NCBI GenBank assembly: GCA_028274465.1
Contig: CM051456.1
Span: 1,117,545-1,181,544 of the forward strand
Direction of reading: 5' to 3'
Source: Plantago ovata
Taxonomy: Eukaryota > Streptophyta > Magnoliopsida > Lamiales > Plantaginaceae
Length of the DNA: 64,000 nt
Shown: in pieces, positions 35,301 through 47,605 of the stretch
Layout of the letters: the number at the start of each line of letters is the position of its first letter
Numbering within the stretch: position 1 is the first letter of the stretch
Program-made: the position numbers and the translations under genes
Notes under the pieces: model-generated
Told to the model about the DNA's origin: nothing
The model's database searches: none
Seen by the model: the letters and a program-made list of their open reading frames with translations, nothing else

Positions 35301-35639
35301 ATATGAAACTAGATAGTTGGCATCAAGTTGCGTCTTGGTTAATTCTATCGCAAGGCACAACTCAGTAGCCCAATATATGAAACTCAAGTCAAAATGTACT
35401 TTAGCCTTTTAACAACATAATTGTAAACGGTTAATTAAAAACATTATTATAAAATATAAAGTACCATAAAAGCATAAGTCTCATTCCATAACAAAGATTT
35501 ACATGGTTCACTAGCTCAATTCAAAATCACACCTTATATATATGAAACATAAGATATCTAATTTTCAAAAAGGTACGGATTTTGTCGCAATTTTTTCCTT
35601 CCATATCTCTCGTTTAAATGCTCTTCTCTTAATAGCTCT

Positions 35640-36560
35640 CTATTCTTCTTCTCCGTAGCTTGGTTTAGTGTTGGACGGCATAGAGGCTGCCTCCCGTAGC
35701 AACAAATCCACACCGGAGAAAGACTTGGAAGCTTCTGAGGTAGCAAGAGCCCTACTAGCGGATAAGCTATTAAAAGCTAAGGTGGACTTAAAAGGTTCCG
35801 AGGCTCGCCTTTTGTCCATGGCCTCTTTGGAAACTGAAGTTTCTGAGCTACGAGCCCAAGTTCATGAGACTGCTCATCTACGGAAGGAGCTTTAAGACGT
35901 GAAAGACGCGCTTGCCACTCGTGAGTCTGAGGTTAAAGGTGCCCTGGCTCTGATCAAAGATCAACAAGAGTGTCTCGAATGCCTCATGGATACGGTCCAG
36001 GATTTCATGAAGAGCCCCTCCTTCGAATAAGCCAAGGTCTTTGGCTATGATCAGGCACAGATCCATGGATAGAATGCTGCTATAGGCCCACTCACCAAGG
36101 CTGGTCTCATTATTGGGAGGCAAACAAGCTCGACATGTTCCTTGGTTCGGATGGTGACGAAGATCCTAAGATCCCTCTCACTGACTTTGCCAAGCTTGGA
36201 GCTGATGAATTTGTAAGTTGTGTAGCTCGTGAATCTGATAAGCTCAAGTTCACTAATCAGGAGCCACAATTGCCAGGTTTCGTACCTGATGTTCTTAGGT
36301 ACTGGTACTTGATGCCCTTTATGAAGTATGAAAAGGAGAACAAGGCTTGGCTCAATCCTCCTTATCCAGTGATTGGTCGACCTATGGACTAGAATCTGTA
36401 TGAAGAAGTGAAGGTCGTCCCCTCCCAAGCCTTTGAGGATGAGAAGGAGAGAAAATAGATACGAAGAGAGAATGCAAATCCTGAGGCCTGGAAGGCGGGG
36501 AAGGATCATCGGTGGATGATGAATCCTCAAACGCTGGCTTGTGGATCGCACGGTAGTTAA
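35640..36560 (+). pseudogene. Broken coding remnant: coiled-coil part followed by unidentified conserved-looking part
   Basis: The first part (about 35668-36000) is Lys/Glu/Leu-rich and coiled-coil-like (ASEVARALLADKLLKAKVDL, ATRESEVKGALALIKDQQEC). The second part (36135-36460) has a protein-like composition with PLTDFAKLGADEFVSCVARE, LPGFVPDVLRYWYLMPFMKY and NPPYPVIGRPMD. I do not recognise the family with confidence; the coiled-coil part resembles sequences often carried by plant transposable elements. The stretch carries several breaks and is not a working gene. Confidence 0.45.
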
Positions 36561-37286
36561 GGAAGCCCCCAAAAGAAAGTTAAGATATTTAACCTTCTGG
36601 AACAAGACGCGGGTTATATATGTCGTCAAGTATTCAAGAGTGTAGCACTGGAAGAGTATTAAAGTTGGGTTGCACTCCTACGTGATAATGGCGTATCTAC
36701 AACCATAGAGACTTTGAATGATTATTGGATTCATTACTTGGCGGATTATTTCCCAATGGTAAATCCAAAGTGGGGACTCAAGATCGTTCGGTATTGCCCT
36801 ACCAACGGATTAGAAAAGTGTTCAGTGGTACTTCACTCAAAAATATATGGTCATGCGATTACCATGCACCCAAATCTTCCACATAGATTGTTGTTTGATT
36901 TGGTTGATTTCTAGGCTTAGTTGTCCTATGTGTCGCTTTCAATTAGTTGAATCATGTTAATTTTCTTAATTGATACAGAGAGAATGACCACCAGAACAAA
37001 GAAAAGTCTGGTAGGAGATTTGGTATCGAGAATTTTTCGTAATTTTCTTAATAAAATCAGTTCAGCTACGTTCTTAATTTTCTTCAAGCCAGAGATTGAT
37101 TTCGGTTATAGTTAATCATCCTTTTTCTCTTAGCTTCGATCACGTTTGAAAGTTTATATTCGCAGGTTAAACTTTCAACTTAAGCCTTAGCCTGGAAGTT
37201 TTATGTGGTTGATCATTTAGTTTAGCTTTGATTTAATCAACGAGATTCTTGTGCTAAAGTTTAATCCTATCACTAAAATCCTCAGG
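36561..37286. other. Spacer with one short open frame
   Basis: A 66-codon open frame at 36714-36914 (MNDYWIHYLADYFPMVNPKW...) has protein-like composition but no recognised domain. It may be the tail of the remnant just upstream. The rest is AT-rich with no further features. Confidence 0.35.
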
Positions 37287-38000
37287 CCTCAACTCATTTC
37301 CACTAGATTAGTTTGTTGGTCCTGTTCTTGACAGATTAAGGTATACACTAATTAAATTATTTATGTCGATCAGCTCTAAGTTAATATTTTAGATTCTACA
37401 ACTCTACATGGATGAATATTGAAGAAGACATGTTTCCTAGTCCTCATAACTAAATATTTCTTCCATTTCATTAATAACTTTTTATTTTATTTGGTCAATA
37501 ATTCTCGTGTTTGGCCGCGTATTAAATTATACGATGTAATTTCTTTTCAAAGTTATATCATTAAAGTTCACACGTTAGTAGTATTTTTCATATTTAAAAA
37601 AAACTATCAATACAATTTAAGTGTAATATACATGTCAAACATAACTGTGTTCACCAAAGAATAATAAGTTGGTAATGAAAAAGGAGGAATTGATTAATTA
37701 ATGTAGTGTTGTTTATGGTTTTCAAAAGTTATGTGTTAACTAAACTTGGACTCCGTGTTTATATAAGCAAGCATGTTTCTGGCCTGGTTTAGAGATTTAA
37801 CTGGAAATATTCAATTTACTGCTCAAGTGCTCATATATCTCGGCCCGAATGCCCGATGATTGGATTGTTAAGTCGTAACTCGTAAGCATGCATATTGGGA
37901 CTAAAGCAGGCTAATTAGACTAATCTATTAATTAAGGTGTTCGATATGCTAGTCTTAGTCTGAATGATTGTCATTTGATCTTTTTAATGCTTGTACTACC
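37287..38000. repeat. Segmental duplication, copy 1
   Basis: The copy starts CCTCAACTCATTTCCACTAG and ends near TTGTACTACC. It shares long blocks with the copy at 39133-40154, including GTTTGTTGGTCCTGTTCTTG, CAGATTAAGGTATACACTAA and TTCAATTTACTGCTCAAGTG. At about 37530-37539 it reads TTATACGATG without the insertion present in copy 2. It has no protein-coding content. Confidence 0.8.
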
Positions 38001-39132
38001 AGGTCCCGTCCTAAGATTTAGAGACCCAGTCCAAAAATTTTAGACCGGCCCAAATATATAAGGAAAAATAAAATATATTTGTACAAAGAGGGACATGGCA
38101 GCTGAACCCGCAACCTAAAAAACCCATGCAATTAAAATTTAAACTTAAATCCAATCGGATACAAAATCTTAATTAAATTTTTATGCATAGTAGCATATAT
38201 ATATACACTCCGTATATACTAGGAACCGCGTCACACGCTACACATGTGAAGCGTAATATTGTATAACTTTATTGTTTTACTAAATAATATATTGAAATGA
38301 ACAGAGTAAATATATAATCATCGCATAATGACTTCAAACTTAACATAAATGGTGTCCTATAAATGTATATAGTTTTTGTAGTTATGCAATTAATAGTTTT
38401 GAATTGAACTATATTGGGCATACGAAAACTATTCTGCCGATGAGTTAAGAACCATCAGATACATCTCAAAGATTTGGAAACATTCAACTTCAAAATCTTC
38501 AATGCATCTTTCGCATGGTTTTTAATTATTTTTATCGTATCATTTAAGAATAATTTAAGGTCAAAATGACCATCGAAAAAGTCAGTCATATCAAGTGTTA
38601 CATTTATATTGGACGGATGAAGTATGTCTTATTTTATAAGAACATATCATGGTTATTTTTAAATTAAGTATAATACGACCTTACAACTTTATGTTAAAAA
38701 ATAATAATTTAAGAAGAGAATAAATAAAACAGAAAAAAATGACTTCAATAAGATTCAAACCCAACACCTTCGACTAAAATAATAATACAATTAATAGAGA
38801 AAAATCACGCCAACAGGATTCGAGCCCTACACCTTATAATTAAATAATGACACATGTACATACCAAATTGAAATTGGATAAACAAGATCAACGGATTAAA
38901 ATTGATTGGTAGGTCAATCAGTTGGGTAAATCAACCGACTTATTATATTACTTTAATATATATACACACACACACACACATACCCTTTTTTTATATACTA
39001 AATCTCCGTTTAATGGTCTAAATTCTCTCAGTGTAACTGTAACAATGACACACACATGAAACCTACTGCTATAGTGAGAGGACATGAGAGAGGGGTCTAG
39101 GGTATAAGAAACCGTAACATGCTCTATGAATC
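38001..39132. other. Spacer between the duplicated segments
   Basis: AT-rich sequence with an AC-repeat at about 38963-38980 and two ACCTT-type segments near 38760 and 38820 (CAAACCCAACACCTT; CGAGCCCTACACCTT). Such segments resemble decayed transposon or SINE pieces, but I could not delimit any element. The end (39045-39125) contains one copy of the dispersed CATGAGAGAGGGGTCTAGGG-type repeat. Confidence 0.4.
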
Positions 39133-40154
39133 CCTCAACTCATTCTCACTAGATTAGTTTGTTGGTCCTGTTCTTGACAGATTAAGGTATACACTAATTA
39201 AATTATTTATATCGATCAACTCTAAGTTAATGTTTTACAATTCATAGATGCATGTTTCCTAGTCCTGATAACTAAATACTCCTTCCATTTTATTAATAAC
39301 CTTAATCTTCGGTCAACTATTCTCGTGTTTGACCACACATTACTCCTAAATTATACGATGCTATGTTTTAAAACATGAGGTTCAACCGACAGTCAGACCG
39401 GTTTAACTGGCAATTGAAAGGCAAAGTGGGTGGTAAACCCAATAAACCGTTTAGAGAGGTCGGACCGGTTGACCCACTTGGCCCGGAGGTTGAACCGTTC
39501 AAAATCCCGGGAAAAACCGGGTCAACCCCCAAAAATAGAGATGAAAATGGTGTTTGAATTTAGGCATATTGAATTATAAATTAACTTTTGAATAAGTGGT
39601 TGTAGAATATATCCTATCTATAATGTTTTTTACGAAATCTCATATATTATTTTTTAATATCCTTGAAATACATGTATATATATTATGATGAAATCAAGGT
39701 TGACTCCCGATTAAATCGGTTGAACCTCTTACGGAGGGGTGTCCGGCTCGATCTCCGGATTTCAAAACATAGATACGATGCAGTTTTTTTTTAAAGCTAT
39801 ATCATTAAAGTTCACAAATTAGTAGTACTTTTCATATTTATAAAAAAAAAATACCAATACAATTGAGATTTAATATACGGGTCAAATATAACTGTCGTAG
39901 ACCAAATAGTAAGTATTTATGGTTTTCAAAAGTTATGTGTTAAGTAAACTTGGACTACCTTCCTAATTTATACTGGAAATATTCAATTTACTGCTCAAGT
40001 GCTCATATATGTTTCTCGGCCCAATTCTTGAATTGGAGTGTTAAGTCGTAAGCATGCATATTGGGACTAAAGCAGGCTGATTAGACTAATCAATTAATTA
40101 AGGTGTTCGATATGCTAGTCATTGTGATTTGATCATTTTGATGCATGTACTACT
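39133..40154. repeat. Segmental duplication, copy 2 (carries an insertion)
   Basis: The copy starts CCTCAACTCATTCTCACTAG and follows copy 1 to ATGCATGTACTACTA near 40154, with small deletions. It differs mainly by the 412-bp insertion at 39361-39772. The two copies are about 1.85 kb apart in direct orientation. Confidence 0.8.
39361..39772. mobile_element. hAT-like MITE with 8-bp target duplication, empty site preserved in the paralog
   Basis: The termini CTATGTTTTAAAAC and (reverse complement of the right end) CTATGTTTTGAAAT are inverted repeats. The perfect 8-bp duplication ATACGATG flanks the element (39353-39360 and 39773-39780). It is 412 bp with no transposase. Its arms hold GGTTCAACCG/CGGTTGAACC words, so it is partly self-complementary. 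The paralogous segment near 37530 has a single ATACGATG and no insertion, confirming the boundaries. Confidence 0.85.
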
Positions 40155-40288
40155 ATCGTATTTATACACTAGACCTCCATCCAATCGGCTAACTCTCTCA
40201 CTACAAGAGAACAGCGGGCACACATATAAAACCACTGATGTGATATAATGAGAGAAGATACCATGAAAGAGGGATCTAGGTTATAATA

Positions 40289-40400
40289 AACCGTACATAA
40301 TAGTATTTTTCTTACTACTACAATTTTTTCTAGCCTCTAGGGTATAAGAAACCGTACCGTAATAGTATTTTTCTTACTACTACAATTTTTTATCCGTCAT
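40289..40400. repeat. Tandem duplication, period about 62 bp
   Basis: AAACCGTAC..AATAGTATTTTTCTTACTAC (shown in part) is followed by TACAATTTTTT and occurs twice in tandem, starting near 40289 and 40350. It follows a GGGATCTAGGTTATAATAAA segment related to the dispersed repeat also present at 39045-39125 and 46480-46580. Confidence 0.65.
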
Positions 40401-40570
40401 ATTTATTAGGTATCATAAAATGAGTAAAGCTTTTGTCAAATCTGGTAATTTATGAATTTCAATTTAGTCAAAACTTGAGCTTATTTTATACCTGTGGCTG
40501 TAAAATTATTATTCCCAACAAAAACAGCATCTAATTAGTACATTCTCTTACCTCACGCGCGCCGGAGAAA

Positions 40571-43500
40571 ATGGGCGATACCAGCGGTGAACCTATCGAC
40601 AACGGCAATGCATCGGCTGAGCCACCACAGCAACAATCATCGGCTCTGATATTTCTCGGCACCGGCTGTTCGAGCGCCTTGCCGAATGCATTGTGCCTGA
40701 TCCGGCCTTCCGATCCTCCTTGCTCTGTTTGCTCCCAATCTCTATCCCTACCACCGGACCAGAATCGTAATTACAGGTTGTTTGTAATGCCTAATTTTAT
40801 GCTTTATCTACTTCTGTAGTAGTAGTTTATAGATCTTCTGTGCATTTTCACTATTATTTACGATTTTTTATTCGGCATTATTGTTCGATTATAGATTTTT
40901 ATTGAGAGTGAACTGAAGGATTTATAGAAATGATTGACTGAAGATTATGAAGTAATTTCAGTTTTAGCTTATCGAATTGTCGATTTGTAGATTATTGGCA
41001 TGCTTTATGTTTATGCTACTGCTTGCCATTTAACTAGTACTTCCATTAGTAATTTATTACCGAGATTCTAGATTACCGAGATTCGAGATCGAGTCTATCA
41101 GCATTTGAGATGTTTATACTACATCATTGCGTGGTGGATTGATCACAGTTTTACATAAAGACGTCCATGCTTTTGGTTTAGTTATTAAAAATAGATATTG
41201 GTTGAGTGAGTCAAAGATCAAGTAATTTCACAGTGTTAACTCATTGAGCTGTTGATTCTTCAATCAATGACTTGTTTGTTTAAAGGTCCTGCTTGTGATT
41301 TATGAAGATAAAGTAGTTAGAGATCATACCTCAAAGGGAGCTATTCATTGGTTCACATTGAGCTGAAAGGAAACTCTTAGCTAGAATCTTGTATGTTACT
41401 TACGTTTTGGTTTGGTCTGGGAATAATATACCATGCAGAATCTATAAACTCAACTGGCGAATCCTGTCTATCTATCTATCAAGTATTCAAGATATCCTGT
41501 CTACGGTTGTTTTGTTGGTTCTGTAAACTGTATGTGTGTACCTTATGGGTGATGATGGTATCTTAGGTGCAGTGCATCCCTCTGGTTAGTTATATTAGTA
41601 GTGAGGATTTCGGATAGATGTTGGGAAGATGTTTAGGGAGACAGTACTCTGGTGGTAAATGATACAAGGGAAATTCTCGTCTAGGATTTTTCATTTTTTG
41701 GGCTGTGGCTTGGTTTGAGAATAACATAGTAAAAGTTTATAGACCAAACAGCTGAATCCTCTACACCTATCATGACATCCTGGCTTCTACATAGGTAGTT
41801 ATTTTCTCAATGATTTTCAGCCAGGTCAAGTACCTAATTGATTCAGAAATTCTACAGTTGGTCGGTAATCCGTCAGCTTAACTTATGTGTAATACGTAAC
41901 TGCATCTTAGTCAGTGAGACCATGCCGTCTTGTCCCTCTCAAATTATTGCCACATTAAACAACATTTACCATGAAGCCTTACAACATTTTTTTTTTTTTT
42001 GGTGGTGTTGGGATGGTTGAAGGTGGATTAAAGGATATGCGTTAATGTCACACCGTTAGTATGAATCTTTGTAACAAGAGAAATTGTTGTTGTTAGTTTA
42101 AAGGCTTGATTTTCCTGTTATATTGGTGGGATTGCATTAGATTTCTTGCTTGCATACAACTTTTATTGGTTCTCTACCCCATGTGTCTAGCTTATAGTTT
42201 GATGATGTTATTGTAGGTGCAATACATCCCTCCTTATTGATTATTTCGACAGCGAAGGCAAACATAAATATATTCTGATAGATGTTGGAAAGACGTTTAG
42301 AGAGCAAGTACTACGCTGGTTCCCCCCATACAAAATTCCTCAAGTCGATTCTGTGAGTCTTATATCCCTATATCTTGCCATTTTCGACTGGAATACAGAA
42401 TGCTTACAATTCTAAAGTAACTATCTAAAAGCGTCAGCTATCCAGAATTTCAAAATTCAGCCTTCCCAGCTTCTCTTATGTAATTTGGTTGTTATTAATG
42501 GATTCTCATATGTTCAAATAGGACGATCAAATTAGCTTATGTTTGTTCTTATGTCTTCAGATTATATTGACGCATGAACATGCTGATGCGGTTCTTGGTT
42601 TAGATGATATACGTATCGTGCAGCCTTTTAGTCCAACAAATGATATTAATCCGACTCCAATCTACCTCACCCAGCACTCAGTGGAAAGGTACTTTACATC
42701 TCTATAGAACTCATATGCATTCATTTATTGACAATGGTTCAAATGATTTGGTTGACTATAATACTTTATGTGAATAAAATGGTTACTATTGACTGAACCA
42801 GTTGTCTTTCAAAATTTAGGTTTAACTGCTGATTAATTCATATATTGGTTCCTGCCCTGATCAGTGTTATTTCTTATTGAACAGCATACATGTGAAATTC
42901 CCTTACTTGGTTCAGAAAAAGCTAAAACCTGGCCAGGAAATCAGGCGTGTGGCACAGCTTGAATGGAAAACCATAGAAAGTGATTCTACGAAGCCATTTC
43001 TGGCATCAGGGCTAGAGTTTGTTCCTCTGCCGGTCTGTTTTCTGTTTAATCTTTTTAAACCTTCGTATGCCTTTTGCATCTTATTTTATTCGTAAAAGCT
43101 CTTATATCCTTTCCCCTTGTTCTTGTGTATTTTGTAGGTGATGCATGGGGAAGATTATGTATGCTTAGGTTTTCTTTTTGGACGACGGCACAGAGTAGCA
43201 TATATATCAGACATTTCACGCTTTATTCCATCCACAGAACAGTGTAAGACTGTCCTCTCCTTGCTTCATCTTTATCCTTTTGCTCTGATTATTTCATGTC
43301 CTGCAACTATATTTTCTTCATAGCATATCATTTGACAAGTGTTAAACGGGCACCTAGCCAGCAGCAAGTTTGTTTGAAAATCAATAACCATCTCTATCAT
43401 CATGTGGACTAGCCTAAATTACAGTCACACCATTAACTAGAAGTACCGAAACATGGGCTGAGTTCAGCTTGGGAAAATCAGAATGAACAAAGATATATTG

Positions 43501-44844
43501 CACTAAACAATCTTCAGTCGCTGCTGGCTGTGCACTACATTATCCTCTGCAAAATAAACCAGATTGTGCCGGAGCCTGAAGCACTTGCTGGCAAACACTA
43601 AAAGTAACATTTTACTGTTTTGATTATGTTCATCTTTACCCCCCTTTTTAAAGGAAGCTCTCCTTTTGTAGATATTTCAAAAGATGCTGGTGCACAGTTA
43701 GATCTCCTTATTTTGGACACACTGTATAAGGTACAATAGTAAACTTCAAATCTTTTGTTCACTTTCTTCTTCTCACTGTTGCTTACTATTAAATTATGTA
43801 ACAACTTTTATTCATTTGATAGTCAATAATTATCAAGCATTTATATAGAAGCCTTCTCCAATCTCCATCCATTTCAGTTACTGCTGATTGGATTAGCTGC
43901 AAATGCAAAAATTTCACTATTCACTAAGCAATACAATATATCCTGTATCATGCATCATGCTCTTAGTACCTTCTAGCAGATAATAGCCTTACTAAGACAA
44001 TAGTACTTTTCATGATTCTTTGTTCCTCCTTGTGTCTATTATCGAGAGAAAGATACATGCTCATATTATTCATTGCTTTGCTAATTATAAACATTTATCA
44101 TAAATTACAGAAAGGATCGCACAATACTCACTTCTGCTTCCCTCAGGTTCTTTTTTGTTTAAAAAAATATACATATTTATATAATCTATCCACATTGCTA
44201 TTTTTCATGTGAGATGCTGTTTGATTTACATTTCCAAAATTATTATTTCAGACACTAGAAGCAGTGAAGAAGCTATGCCCAAAGAGAGCTTTGCTCGTTG
44301 GAATGACCCACGAGTTTGATCATGAGAAAGACAATGAATTTCTCAAAGAGTGGTCTATAAGGTATTCTACTTGCACTTGTAGAAAGTCTTATGATTGATT
44401 GGTTGGCAGAAATGTCATGACAGTGGCCATCATGTGATGCTTCTTTACTTCACTCAAATACTCAATGAATCCACTAAATTTTGCGGTGGTATAAAGTTAC
44501 AATCACCTCTTGAACAAATCTGTTTACAAAATTAACACAAATGGTTAAAATTACGAGTTCTCTTGAACACTTACATCAATATTTTGAGTGCCAACTGCTT
44601 TGGCCAGCGTCAACCTTTCTGTTCTGCTTATATATCACTGCCACAATACCACTTGACATTTGTTTGTGTTAGGTATCTCTTTTTACCTGTTCAGCAAGGC
44701 ATGCTATGATCACACTTTCTCCATTGTTAAATTTGTATTCAAAGTCTCCACTACGAGCGTATATTTACTGTTGGCATTGTTCGCAGAGAAGGAATACCAG
44801 TTCAACTTGCACATGATGGCCTCAGAGTTCCTGTAGAGCTTTAA
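40571..44844 (+). CDS. Metallo-beta-lactamase-fold hydrolase (PhnP/C777.06c-like), eight exons
   Basis: Exons: 40571-40776, 42217-42352, 42561-42688, 42885-43032, 43138-43243, 43672-43730, 44252-44361, 44787-44844. All introns are GT..AG, phases agree, and the product is 316 aa. The N-terminus holds LGTGCSSALPNALCLIRPSD, like the LGTG(S/T) opening of the phosphoribosyl cyclic phosphodiesterase relatives. The metal motif is ILTHEHADAVLGLDDIR with H119, H121 and D123; Ala replaces the last His of HxHxDH, which I believe is typical of this eukaryotic branch. Later ligand candidates are PVMHGEDY, YISDISRF and GMTHEFDHE. The expected role is hydrolysis of a phosphodiester-type small molecule; the substrate is unknown. 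No organelle signal is obvious (the N-terminus is acidic and Gln/Pro-rich). The gene looks intact. Confidence 0.9.
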
Positions 44845-46479
44845 GGGGGTAACATCTACTAAATTTCTGGCAATGCAGTTTACAGATTTTGCCAAAAAAA
44901 AAAAAAAAGACAGTTCTTTTTTGTCCATGCAGTCTTAGTCTCATACCCCGCGCCATACGCTGTTTTTCTTGGTAGAGCATGGCGTCAAATATCTCCAGAG
45001 TACGAAAAAACCCGTGCACTGCAGCTCATGTAGGATAGTTTCTTAACTCAAACAAATGCCTAAACTTGTGAAATCCTTTGTTAAACTTGACCTGATAAAA
45101 GTCTGCTATAGCCTACAGTGCAACAAATCTAGCAAAATTATGAATCCCTATCTTGCAGTTAGAGCAATTGACTGTTTGTTTGAAAGAACAATAATACGTT
45201 TCTTTTCTGTTTGTCCGGTGTGCAGGATAATAGCCCATACACATTATGTAATATTGTAATTATCATTCTTCCCCATGAAATACGAAAGGGAAGTAAAAGT
45301 GCAAAACGTATACATTGCATATTTATCATAATCATCTGCATCTGAGTCGGGTATGTATGAATGAGGAAGTGTAACATTTTCCCTGCTGGTTTAGTGTACC
45401 ATATATACAATGTTCTTTCGCAGACACGACACTTTATGTTCCTGTGATGAATTTAATTTAAATCTTCTAATTGCCAATAGACATAGTGTAGACAAGAATT
45501 TTCCTTTGGTTTACTGATGACCACAGGAAAAGCTGAGCTGTGTTTGTTCAATTCATGATATGTTCTGAAAGTTAATAGGAGTAGCAGTCCTCTCTTCTGG
45601 TTCTGGGCAATGCTACCACTCACATTGGGCCTATAATACACACTGGTTATTGGATTGGACCTATCCCTGGATCTCCAAAGTAAATACTACAGTACACACT
45701 TCTACTCTATAGCGTTAAGATCAAGATTCTTGCTCTTTCCCGAAACAAACAATATGAAAACGTTCATCTTTTCCAGCAACTTTAAAAATTTCAAGGGGGT
45801 GTTGAGTAATTTCTCATTCAAATGGTCTTTACCCTTTACATAGTTCGCTATGACATTACTACATTTTGACGAGTATTTACATGCAATTAGCCCAAAGAAA
45901 CTTGATTATCATATATGGTGGGCCGCCTCTTGGAAAAGTAAGGCCCAGAATTCGGAAAGATTGAGAGATTTATCATTTCTCGGTTGCATTGTAGTTCTTG
46001 TTCTTGTTCCGCCTCTAATGATGGGGTAAAGGACACACTTTTTGCCGAAACTTTTCAAAGATTGGAAGAGAAGTGAACATATTTGAGGGTCCCTTAAAAG
46101 GAATCAGATTGAGAAAATAACTTAGTAGTATATCATATCAGTCAAAAGCATGCAACTTTTGATATGCTAAGAACAAATTAAGAGACTTTTTGAATCTTTT
46201 GGGGTCTGTTTGTGTAGGGAAGGGTGGTGGGAGTTGTTAGAGACTAAGAATACTAGATCACTAGAATGAGTTTGGTTTTGCTTTTTCTTTGGTTGAAGAA
46301 TATTTTTCTTGTTTAGAAAGTTTGAGTTCATGTTTGTTAAAAATGGTATAGCATGTGTCCCTATGCCATTGAATATGAGTTCAGTGGATGTACAATGCCA
46401 TACTTTAATTTACGTAGTGATATTATAATGCATCTTTTACACACTAGTGACTTGATCTTCCCCTCATCGTATCAACTTT

Positions 46480-46580
46480 TCACTGTAGTATTGGAGACCC
46501 CACACATAGAACCCACTACTACACTGAGAGGGTGTAGCATGAGAGGGGTTGTAGTGTATAAGAGACTGTTATAATGCGTT
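46480..46580. repeat. Dispersed repeat copy (third locus)
   Basis: ACACATAGAACCCACTACTA and a following GCATGAGAGGGGTTGTAGTG segment match the pattern at 39045-39125 (ACACATGAAACCTACTGCTA; GAGAGAGGGGTCTAGGG) and 40200-40300. All three are followed by a TATAA(G/T)A(A/G)A run. It is probably the end of a MITE family, but the other end is not delimited. Confidence 0.5.
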
Positions 46581-47509
46581 TCATTTGTTAAAGATGTGTA
46601 CATGGAACTTTGTTTTCCTTTTAATCTGAAAAACATACTCAGTTCAGATTCATTAAATTTAGATTGATCACTTCCGTTTAATTCATTAAATTCAATTCAA
46701 TTTAAATATAGTTACTTGTTTTTTACACTAAACAATTTAGTTTATGTTCATTGAGTTTAGTTTACATCAGTTCGGAGTTCAGTTAAAGTTTAAATTTATT
46801 ACGACACAGATATAGAATGACCTGGATAAAAACTCTCTTCATAAAGTTAAATACTTGTATACAGAAGGGAAAACAAAAGTTTCAAACTGTATGTTTGGTC
46901 AAATTATGGTACTGTATGTATATCTCTGTACCCAGAAACTTAGACTATAGTATCAAGCTTAATCATTTTCGAATATTGAGTACAGAAAGTGCTATCAAAT
47001 GTCTAATGATGACATTTTTTTTTCCTGCATTGGAAGAGAAGGCGTATAGGAAAACAAAATCGTGTCTGTATTGAAATCGCCAGTAACTGCATAGAGACGT
47101 AGTACAATTTTACGCGCTACCAGCAATAATAATAGCAGAATTATAAGATTTTGTTTTGATTTTTTTTTATTTTTATAGTAATTAGTACTATTGGATTCCA
47201 TTCTCAATTTCTCATCACATTTTGTCCTTCATTTCTTTTTCCGACCTCATGATTTTCTTGCTTTTCATTATCAACTATTTCTAAAATAAAAACGCCATTT
47301 TTTATATGCACAACAAGAAGCATTCATTTTAATCACTTGGGTAACTATATATGATCAATGAAAAGAACCTAAAATGAGAAACTATAATGATGTACGGAGT
47401 ATGTAAATATGTATGTAATTTTAAGAATGATAACTTATACCGTATGAGAGTTAAACCTTTCAATCCAATTTTAATACATCACTCATGCATATTTTGAATA
47501 TTTTATACG

Positions 47510-47605
47510 ATTATCAGTTTCGTTCAGTTCAATTCAATTCAGTTATATATAATTCTATTTAATTCCATTCGCTTCTGTTCAAACAAAAATAACAGTTTTT
47601 TAATT
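47510..47605. repeat. TTCAGTTC-rich element fragment
   Basis: GTTCAGTTCAATTCAATTCA is followed by a TTCTGTTCAAACAAAAATAACAG end. That end resembles the right end of the short element at 10074-10244 (TTCATACGAAAATAACAG). The left terminus is not recognisable, so it is scored as a fragment. Confidence 0.5.
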
